Shown here: positions 6,900 through 11,138 of the stretch, in pieces
How the letters are laid out: every line of letters starts with the position of its first letter
Position numbering within the stretch: the stretch's first letter is position 1
Source: Bacillaceae bacterium OF18-1A
Lineage (GTDB): Bacteria > Bacillota > Bacilli > Bacillales > Bacillaceae_G
Assembly: GCA_027694045.1 (NCBI GenBank)
Contig: JAQEWB010000020.1
Span: 1-11,138 of the forward strand
Length of the DNA: 11,138 nt
Reading direction: 5' to 3'
Notes under the pieces: model-generated
What the model saw: the letters and a program-made list of their open reading frames with translations, nothing else
Databases searched by the model: none
Told to the model about the DNA's origin: nothing
Made by a program: the position numbers and the translations under genes

Positions 6900-7385
6900 A
6901 TGAAATCAAATAATCCAGCTGCAATAGATATCATCCATATCTTAATGCAATCGACCAACTATGTTCAAAGAGAATTTCAATCTCAATTGTCAGCTCTTGA
7001 CACACCTTATCATCTAACAGGGCCAAGGCTACGCGTTCTATCTACCGTTTCTGAAAATGGCCCCATTCGAATGAATGCACTAGCTGCGAAATTAGGCGTT
7101 AAAGCACGTACAGTTACCGATTTTGTCGATGCACTCGAACAAGAGAAGCTCCTAATTCGTATACAAGATCCAACTGACCGCCGAGCTACATTAATTCAAC
7201 TGACTGAACGCGCACAATCCAACATGGAAAAGGCGCTTGCTTTCCAAGACAAGGTCGCAGACGATATTCTGAAAAACCTCACATTAGAGCAACGCGAGCA
7301 GTTTTTTGAACTTCTATTACAAATAATAAAAGATAAGCAAATTCCTGATTCATGCGGAGAAGTTGAGGACGGAAAAACTTGCTAA
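6900..7385 (+). CDS. MarR-family transcriptional regulator
   Basis: This 161-residue winged-helix repressor of the MarR family probably acts as a dimer. The recognition helix region lies at about 56-78 (RMNALAAKLGVKARTVTDFV). The wing has the family signature DPTDRRATLIQLT (90-102, with D93-R94-R95), and terminal dimerisation helices flank it. AGGAGGT (6883-6889) lies 10 nt from the ATG. The only two cysteines are C152 and C161, both in a short C-terminal tail. That is unusual and could allow redox sensing or be incidental. The gene is divergent from the DoxX-like gene. Matching 18-bp dyads in front of it and at the pump operon suggest it represses itself and the pumps and releases DNA on binding a ligand or oxidant. 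The family is sure; targets are inferred. Confidence 0.9.
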   Translation: MKSNNPAAIDIIHILMQSTNYVQREFQSQLSALDTPYHLTGPRLRVLSTVSENGPIRMNALAAKLGVKARTVTDFVDALEQEKLLIRIQDPTDRRATLIQLTERAQSNMEKALAFQDKVADDILKNLTLEQREQFFELLLQIIKDKQIPDSCGEVEDGKTC

Positions 7386-7392
7386 GTATGCC

Positions 7393-7445
7393 AATAAAAC
7401 CACCTATGCCCTAAAAAATATAGGGAACGGGTGGTTTTATTTTTT
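7393..7445. terminator. Terminator between marR and the sigma-PadR-SEDS operon
   Basis: AATAAAACCACC (7393-7404) pairs with GGTGGTTTTATT (7430-7441). An internal mismatch region is followed by CCCTA (7409-7413) pairing with TAGGG (7421-7425). A T-run (7440-7445) follows on the plus strand. Read from the minus strand the hairpin is followed by a shorter U-rich tail, so it probably serves both convergent units. Confidence 0.85.
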
Positions 7446-8691
7446 AAACTGACTTTCTCATTGGAATATCTTTACGTCGATATACACTTAGCACGATTCC
7501 CATTAAAAGCGCATGAAATACAGTTGGTGTTAATCCATAACTAATAAATGGTAATGATATCGCAGCAATCGGTAATAACCCTAGAATCATTCCAACGTTA
7601 TAAATGAACTGAACTACAAAAAGAGTCATTCCACCAACGAGCAGTAATTTACCATACCGATCATTTATTTTATAAGATATGACCACTAACCTTGCTACGA
7701 AAAGGGAAAGGATTAAGACAAGAACCAGTGCTAGCACATATCCATAATAATAAGTCAAACTTGCAAATACAAAATCAGTATGGGCAGCACGGATAGACTT
7801 TATATTTTCATATGTACCAAACCAACCTGCTGAAGACATCGCCTCTTTTAAACGTAAATACCATAGATCATGCTCTGGGTTTAACATTCCTAAAACTCTG
7901 GCCATACGGTATTCTTTTACAGCAGACCAGGAAAGTAGATCCCTAATAATCAATGGTACAATAGGTAAAATCGTAATGAGCCATGCCGTTTTCTTTCCTA
8001 ACTTACTCCACCAAAGCATAACGAATACCATCGTAATGTAGATGAAAATTGGTAAAATAATTGATGTAGTTAGAAATAGATATAAAGAAAATACGTACAA
8101 CATGAGAAGATGTATAAACTTCAACCTACTATTATTGAAAAAAGAAGCCCAAGCTAAAAAGAAGAATGGTATCGTCATTAAACAGTCAATTTTGATGGGG
8201 CCAATTTTTATTATCGCTTCCCCAATCACGTAACCAGTCGGAAAACATTTTATAGCTAACAAGATAAGTACCCCAATTGTATAAAACAGCCACCCGAGTC
8301 TTTCTAGCTTCCGGTAATCAAGTAGCATCATCCCAACAGCTGTTACAACACCGAGAATAATAAATATCACCTTATTCATGAATAAGTCAGCATGTCCAAA
8401 AGTTATAACCGGTAAAAATCCTAGCCCCATCGCAGCTACTAATAAACCAATTAAAAACCAATCAACCTTTGGCTTATGAAGTTTGTTAAGTTCCTGCCCT
8501 AGTTTGACCGGACTTCCCATTTGCTCAACGGCTTTATCTTCAGCAACTTCCTCACTTAACCCTTTCTCTATCCACATGTTCGTCGCCTGTTTCATGTGAA
8601 AATCTAGTTCAGTTGCTACAAAGCTCTTCGCTTCTTTTGATTTAATATGATTGGTAACTTCCTTTACAAAACGCTCCCCTTTTTTGTTCAA
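7444..8691 (-). CDS. HAAS domain fused to a divergent FtsW/RodA (SEDS) protein
   Basis: This 415-residue membrane protein has two parts. Residues 1-75 form a soluble helical domain with the pattern ELDFHMKQATNMWIEKGLSEE and then AVEQMGSPVKLGQEL, typical of the HAAS/permease-prefix signalling domain often encoded beside PadR regulators. Residues 77-405 are about ten helices of the SEDS fold, whose classical members polymerise peptidoglycan glycan strands. Near the C-terminus GLLPIAAISLPFISYG (371-386) is close to the SEDS consensus. AHTDF (303-307) keeps the Asp (D306) in the position I recall as catalytic. The rest of the large extracellular loop is divergent: the usual QS and EELG signatures are replaced (T-Y-Y-Y-G-Y at 313-318). 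The TTG start at 8691 has AGGAG (8702-8706) 10 nt away, 7 nt after the padR stop, suggesting coupled translation. It may be an enzyme, a sensor of cell-wall state, or both. Confidence 0.85.
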   Translation of the reverse strand: MNKKGERFVKEVTNHIKSKEAKSFVATELDFHMKQATNMWIEKGLSEEVAEDKAVEQMGSPVKLGQELNKLHKPKVDWFLIGLLVAAMGLGFLPVITFGHADLFMNKVIFIILGVVTAVGMMLLDYRKLERLGWLFYTIGVLILLAIKCFPTGYVIGEAIIKIGPIKIDCLMTIPFFFLAWASFFNNSRLKFIHLLMLYVFSLYLFLTTSIILPIFIYITMVFVMLWWSKLGKKTAWLITILPIVPLIIRDLLSWSAVKEYRMARVLGMLNPEHDLWYLRLKEAMSSAGWFGTYENIKSIRAAHTDFVFASLTYYYGYVLALVLVLILSLFVARLVVISYKINDRYGKLLLVGGMTLFVVQFIYNVGMILGLLPIAAISLPFISYGLTPTVFHALLMGIVLSVYRRKDIPMRKSV

Positions 8692-8698
8692 TTTTTTC

Positions 8699-9106
8699 TC
8701 ACTCCTGTACTAAGCCTTTTAATATAAATCGTGCCTTCGTAGCATTTTTTTCTGCCTTTCGCAGCATCTTGTTTCCTTTATCATTTAATTGATAATATTT
8801 AGCTCCCGCGTGGTCCCAACTAGATTGGATAAAGCGATTCTGTTCTAGACGATGTAATAAAGTGTATAGAGCCCCCTCATCACCTTCGAATTTTTGAATC
8901 CCTCTCCCTCTTAGCAGCTGCATCAATTCATAACCTGTTTTTTCATTCATAAGAAGTTGCAACACTGCTAAAAGGATATCTTCTTCCTTTTCGGACGATT
9001 GATTGATTTTTTCACGTACCCGCTTCCGATGCTGATCAGAAAAACTCAAATGTTTAAACGTTGTGTTCTCCATTGATTTTCGCAAGCCTTTTAACAGATC
9101 TTCCAT
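8699..9106 (-). CDS. PadR-family transcriptional regulator
   Basis: This 135-residue protein has a PadR winged helix at about 42-125. The helix pair ILLAVLQLLMNEKTGYELMQLL is followed by the signature EGALYTLLHRLEQNRFIQ (77-94) and the wing KYYQLNDKG (103-111). The first 40 residues are a charged helical extension (FSDQHRKRVREKI) beyond the PadR core. PadR proteins repress transcription as dimers and respond to envelope stress or small molecules. The RBS GGAGGAA lies inside the last codons of the sigma gene, 4 nt separate the two genes, and the HAAS-SEDS gene follows after 7 nt. PadR beside a HAAS-domain membrane protein is a known recurring pairing, so a signal from the membrane protein to this regulator is a reasonable inference. 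Confidence 0.9.
   Translation of the reverse strand: MEDLLKGLRKSMENTTFKHLSFSDQHRKRVREKINQSSEKEEDILLAVLQLLMNEKTGYELMQLLRGRGIQKFEGDEGALYTLLHRLEQNRFIQSSWDHAGAKYYQLNDKGNKMLRKAEKNATKARFILKGLVQE
8702..8706 (-). promoter_or_regulatory. RBS supporting the TTG start of the HAAS-SEDS gene
   Basis: AGGAG on the minus strand immediately precedes and nearly touches the padR stop codon (8701-8699), 10 nt before the TTG at 8691. The next in-frame ATG lies 33 codons inside the HAAS domain and would break it, so the TTG is preferred. Confidence 0.7.
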
Positions 9107-9110
9107 TTGA

Positions 9111-9644
9111 TTATTCCTCCAATCCTTTCTTCAAAAGCTCCTTCGCCTTTTTCAGTCTCGTTTTTATCGTATTTTCCTTCACTTCTATTACAATCGCAAT
9201 CTCTTTAATTGATAATTCTTCATAATAAAATAGATAAATAACTTCTCGATATTTTATCGGTAAACTCATCACTGCAGACGCAAGCTCACGGTCCTCTGCA
9301 TTTTGAATAACAGTTTGTTCAACACTTTCCTTTTGGCTCTCCATATACGCAAATTCATCCTCTGTAACGATTACCTTCTTGTTGTACCAACTTTTTATAT
9401 AGTCTTTACAATGATTGATCGCAATTCTCCATAACCACGTTTTCACATTCGATTTCCCTTTGTATGTATGAAGAGACTTATAACATTTCACAAATATATC
9501 TTGCGTTAAATCCTCCGCAACTTCTTTATTATTCAAATATGAATACACAAGCTGCAGAACTTCTTGTCCATACTTGTTCATTATTTCGTCGATAAGGAGT
9601 TCCTTATCTTCTATTTCAAACGCTTCTATCGTTAATTCATCCAC
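9111..9644 (-). CDS. ECF-type RNA polymerase sigma factor
   Basis: This 177-residue group IV (ECF) sigma factor has only the two core domains. Sigma-2 lies at about 22-92, with AEDLTQDIFVKCYKSLHTYK (43-62, core binding and -10 recognition) and NVKTWLWRIAINHCKDYIK (66-84). Sigma-4 lies at about 122-176 and ends in a helix-turn-helix (SIKEIAIVIEVKENTIKTRLKKAKELL) for the -35. The GTG at 9644 is preferred because AAGGAGGA (9651-9658) stands 6 nt upstream and the ECF promoter at 9670-9695 lies inside any longer version starting at the ATG at 9731, which has no RBS. It is the first gene of the sigma-padR-HAAS/SEDS operon. No zinc-binding anti-sigma gene follows, unlike most ECF loci. The exact ECF group is not identified, so I give no symbol. 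Confidence 0.92.
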   Translation of the reverse strand: MDELTIEAFEIEDKELLIDEIMNKYGQEVLQLVYSYLNNKEVAEDLTQDIFVKCYKSLHTYKGKSNVKTWLWRIAINHCKDYIKSWYNKKVIVTEDEFAYMESQKESVEQTVIQNAEDRELASAVMSLPIKYREVIYLFYYEELSIKEIAIVIEVKENTIKTRLKKAKELLKKGLEE

Positions 9645-9650
9645 ATTATT

Positions 9651-9658
9651 TCCTCCTT
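9651..9658 (-). promoter_or_regulatory. RBS fixing the GTG start of the sigma gene
   Basis: AAGGAGGA is a nearly perfect Shine-Dalgarno sequence 6 nt before the GTG at 9644. The nearby ATG (9647-9645) is out of frame and soon meets a stop, so GTG is the true start. Confidence 0.8.
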
Positions 9659-9669
9659 CCCATATATTA

Positions 9670-9695
9670 GACGATGCAATCCATGGAAAAGTTTT
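9670..9695 (-). promoter_or_regulatory. ECF-type autoregulatory promoter
   Basis: The minus strand carries AAAACTTTT (AAAAC at 9695-9691), a 17-nt spacer, then CGTCTAA (CGTC at 9673-9670). This is the GAAAC...CGTC architecture of Bacillus ECF sigma factors. It places the transcription start about 5-10 nt before the RBS at 9658, consistent with a short leader and the GTG start. The first base of the -35 deviates from GAAAC. Confidence 0.65.
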
Positions 9696-10007
9696 ATAAA
9701 TTCGTAAAAAAATACGGATGGGAATGTCCATACCGTTTTGTTAAACCTTTATTTTAAGTTTTATACACTACTCTTGGCCTCATAGATTCCATGCAGCATC
9801 TTCTTTCCCCTCTTTGATATATTTCGTTCGCTAGATTTATAAGCATTTCAAATGCCATCCCACGGTTCCCTAGTCCTATTGCTATTCAAAAGATTACTTT
9901 GTTAAGTTTTATCCTTTTATAGATTTAATAATTTGTTTAATTGCTTTGTATAATATTTTGTCCTTATAATATAATTTATGACTACATAGATTAGAGGAGT
10001 CCAAATA
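9696..10007. other. Intergenic region between divergent sigma and nuclease genes
   Basis: No gene is seen. A hairpin-like pattern (CGG-ATGG...CCAT-CCG, about 9713-9736) is followed on the minus strand by a run of seven T. It lies upstream of the ECF promoter, so it could end transcription entering from the right. TTAAGTTTTAT occurs at 9754-9764 and 9902-9912. The right end has TATAAT boxes at 9949-9954 and 9965-9970 for the nuclease gene, without a good -35. Confidence 0.45.
9949..9970 (+). promoter_or_regulatory. Candidate -10 boxes of the nuclease gene
   Basis: Two perfect TATAAT hexamers, at 9949-9954 and 9965-9970, lie 38-58 nt before the ATG at 10008. A partial -35 such as TTGCTT (9941-9946) is 18 nt from the second box. 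The area is very AT-rich, so chance matches are likely. Confidence 0.35.
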
Positions 10008-10607
10008 ATGTTTGAAGTATATTCAAGAATTTTTTTGTTTTTACTAATAGTTTTTACCCCAGTATATCTTTATTTTAATTATCGTAATAAAAAAATCGAA
10101 TTACATATTAAACAAGAAAACGCGCGTAGAAGATTGTATATTGAGCAGGAAAATATACGTATTCAAAAAGCCCATCAAAAACGGATGCAAGAACTCCGCC
10201 AATCTAACATCAATGAAATTGACCAGATGAACGGCCGGCAGTTTGAAGAATACTTAAGCGCCCTCTATGAATCGCTCGGATATCACACAGAAGTTACAAA
10301 AGAATCTGGTGACTTTGGAGCTGATCTGATCCTAAAAAATAATGATGAAATAATTATTGTACAAGCGAAACGCTACAGTAATAAAGTTAGCATCCAAGCT
10401 GTTCAAGAAGTCGTTGCTGCAAAAGGTTTTTATAGTGCTAATCATGCATGGGTGGTTACCAACAACTATTTCACAGCACCAGCACATAAATTAGCTGATG
10501 CCAATGATGTATTACTCATAAATCGTGACTTATTAATTAAGCTAAGTGCACAAGTGAATCGTCAAAATGAACAGCAACTAGCAAATCTAGAGCAGATAAG
10601 CCACTAA
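10008..10607 (+). CDS. Membrane-anchored Mrr-type restriction endonuclease-like protein
   Basis: This 199-residue protein starts with one transmembrane helix (about 7-24). A charged coiled coil follows (about 28-70), then a C-terminal nuclease domain of the Mrr/restriction-endonuclease-like (PD-(D/E)XK) fold. The core motifs are visible: the helix QFEEYLSALYESLGY with E80, GDFGADLIL (101-109, catalytic D106) and the Q-A-K of IIIVQAKRY (Q119, K121). The strand HAWVVTNNYFTAPAHKLA (146-163) is typical of the Mrr family. No catalytic residue seems missing. AGAGGAGT (9993-10000) lies 7 nt from the ATG. It stands alone, with no methyltransferase beside it, so it is not a classical type II system. 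It may act on modified or foreign DNA at the membrane, or in DNA uptake or repair. Function is inferred from fold only. Confidence 0.88.
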   Translation: MFEVYSRIFLFLLIVFTPVYLYFNYRNKKIELHIKQENARRRLYIEQENIRIQKAHQKRMQELRQSNINEIDQMNGRQFEEYLSALYESLGYHTEVTKESGDFGADLILKNNDEIIIVQAKRYSNKVSIQAVQEVVAAKGFYSANHAWVVTNNYFTAPAHKLADANDVLLINRDLLIKLSAQVNRQNEQQLANLEQISH

Positions 10608-10625
10608 AAGCTGACTGCTCTTTTT
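10589..10625 (+). terminator. Terminator of the nuclease gene
   Basis: AGAGCAG (10589-10595) pairs with CTGCTCT (10615-10621), enclosing the stop codon (10605-10607) and a small inner AGC/GCT pairing. A T-run to 10625 follows. The large interior loop makes it weaker than the other terminators here. Confidence 0.6.
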
Positions 10626-10860
10626 CCGTATATTAAAATTTTTATCAACTCTCAATTCCTTTAAACATCTTCTCATAACCCTCAAAAAAACTTTAGCGTA
10701 CTTGTCCTACAGTTAACCCTTCTTTATCTATAGTCTTTTTAACAATGACTTTACTTAAGCAATCATTGAATATCACTCATTATTATCACGTCTTTTATGA
10801 GGTATTTCAATTCCACCGTTCTATTCAAATAGCGTTTTTTGTTAAAATCACCTTAAATCT

Positions 10861-10888
10861 TTGTTAGATTCCGACTGTAAAATATAAC
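10861..10888 (+). promoter_or_regulatory. Promoter-like sequence before the decayed small ORF
   Basis: TTGTTA (10861-10866), a 16-nt spacer and TATAAC (10883-10888) match the sigma-A consensus at 4 and 5 of 6. The next ATG (10900) follows by only 11 nt and has no RBS. Confidence 0.3.
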
Positions 10889-10899
10889 AATATAGTAAA

Positions 10900-11080
10900 A
10901 TGATAGTTATAATACTAATATTTGTAATTTATAGAAGGTTAACTAACATATACATCCTTTTTTTGAAAAACTCACTATATTATTTTCTTGTATGGGATTA
11001 CTTCTTCTCATTATTGGAACAATTCATATCTCAAAGAAGTTTAAAGCGAAAAGAAATAATAAAGAATCTTAAACAGGTTG
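10900..11080 (+). pseudogene. Possible frame-shifted small membrane protein gene next to the IS end
   Basis: The frame beginning at 10900 encodes a hydrophobic start (MIVIILIFVIYRR) but becomes unconvincing after about residue 30 and runs on to a TGA inside the IS end (11092-11094). In another frame, the ATG of the TTGTATGGG stretch near 10990 begins MGLLLLIIGTIHISKK, followed by FKAKRNNKES and a stop. That reads like a true hydrophobic helix with a basic tail. Joining the two by one frame shift would give a plausible protein of about 57 residues. No RBS supports the ATG at 10900. I do not recognise a family, and both parts could be chance open frames in AT-rich DNA. Confidence 0.25.
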
Positions 11081-11086
11081 GTGAAT

Positions 11087-11138
11087 TGAACTGACCCCAT
11101 AAAGTTAGACAGGTCGTTTCATTAGGCAGCCTTTAGGG
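11087..11138 (-). mobile_element. End of an IS3-family (IS150-like) insertion sequence
   Basis: From 11087 the sequence TGAACTGACCCC, then ATAAAGTTAGACAGG, has the form of terminal inverted repeats of IS150-group elements (TG start, ACCCC, GTTAGAC/GTTGGAC core). Just inside it the minus strand reads Leu-Lys-Ala-Ala-stop (stop at 11124-11122), a common end of IS150-type transposase OrfB. This would therefore be the right inverted repeat, with the element lying beyond the window and transcribed leftward. Target-site duplication and the other end cannot be seen. Confidence 0.55.
11122..11138 (-). CDS. IS3-family transposase OrfB, last codons only
   Basis: Only four sense codons (L-K-A-A) and the TAA stop lie inside the window; the rest is outside. 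The call rests on the adjacent inverted repeat and on the usual distance from the OrfB stop to the element end, about 35 nt here. Confidence 0.4.

Larger units (their letters stand above)
10608..11086. other. Gene-poor stretch between nuclease gene and IS end
   Basis: No complete convincing gene is seen. A minus-strand open run of 27 codons from GTG (10776) to a TAA at 10693 encodes a tail-like peptide ending KKTIDKEGLTVGQVR and may be a gene remnant. From 10900 the plus strand shows a hydrophobic, possibly frame-shifted small membrane-protein gene. A promoter-like sequence is at 10861-10888. The stretch looks like decayed sequence beside a mobile element. Confidence 0.4.

Noticed and set aside
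9645..9731. N-terminal extension of the sigma factor to the ATG at 9731
   Set aside because: There is no RBS, and the ECF promoter lies inside it. The GTG at 9644 has a near-perfect RBS.
10008..10607. Classical restriction-modification system
   Set aside because: No methyltransferase or specificity gene lies nearby, and the protein is membrane-anchored, so only an orphan nuclease is supported.
1..11138. CRISPR array, tRNA or rRNA genes
   Set aside because: No regularly spaced repeat-spacer series and no tRNA- or rRNA-like stretch was seen. The only repeats are the short ones listed.

Overview
The window is AT-rich and has Gram-positive signals throughout: AGGAGG-type ribosome binding sites, some GTG and TTG starts, and hairpin-plus-T-run terminators. 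The protein families (HelD, LmrB-like and TetL-like DHA2 pumps, and a PadR/HAAS/SEDS sigma-factor cluster) fit a Bacillaceae chromosome. The Bacillus cereus group is my best guess. This is inference from family content and style, not a database match.

Left part (1-3007): a 341-bp non-coding leader carries degenerate ~20-bp tandem repeats and a plausible promoter. It precedes helD, which encodes an RNA polymerase-recycling helicase-like ATPase. A hairpin terminator overlaps the helD stop codon, and a second, bidirectional one separates helD from a small convergent membrane-protein gene.

Middle part (3160-7440) is a putative efflux and stress locus. On the minus strand two different 14-TM MFS pumps lie in one operon, 22 nt apart: a TetK/TetL-like pump upstream and an LmrB-like pump downstream. 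Upstream of them on the same strand is a DoxX-like four-helix membrane protein, and divergent from that is a MarR-family regulator. Three copies of an 18-bp dyad (consensus TARWGAGGWTAYTCAYTA) lie next to the pump promoter and in front of the marR gene. This predicts that the MarR protein represses both itself and the pumps, and possibly the DoxX gene.

Right part (7444-9700) is a tight minus-strand operon. It holds an ECF sigma factor (GTG start), a PadR-family regulator (4 nt gap) and a membrane protein joining an N-terminal HAAS signalling domain to a divergent FtsW/RodA (SEDS) core (TTG start, 7 nt gap). An ECF-type promoter (AAAAC-N17-CGTC) lies directly in front, suggesting autoregulation. 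No classical zinc anti-sigma gene is present, so PadR and/or the HAAS-SEDS protein may be the control parts. This is the most system-like and least explained piece of the window.

The end (10008-11138) has a membrane-anchored Mrr-type nuclease gene with its own terminator. A gene-poor stretch follows, with possible remnants of small genes. At the right edge is one end of an apparent IS3-family (IS150-like) element, including the last codons of its transposase on the minus strand.
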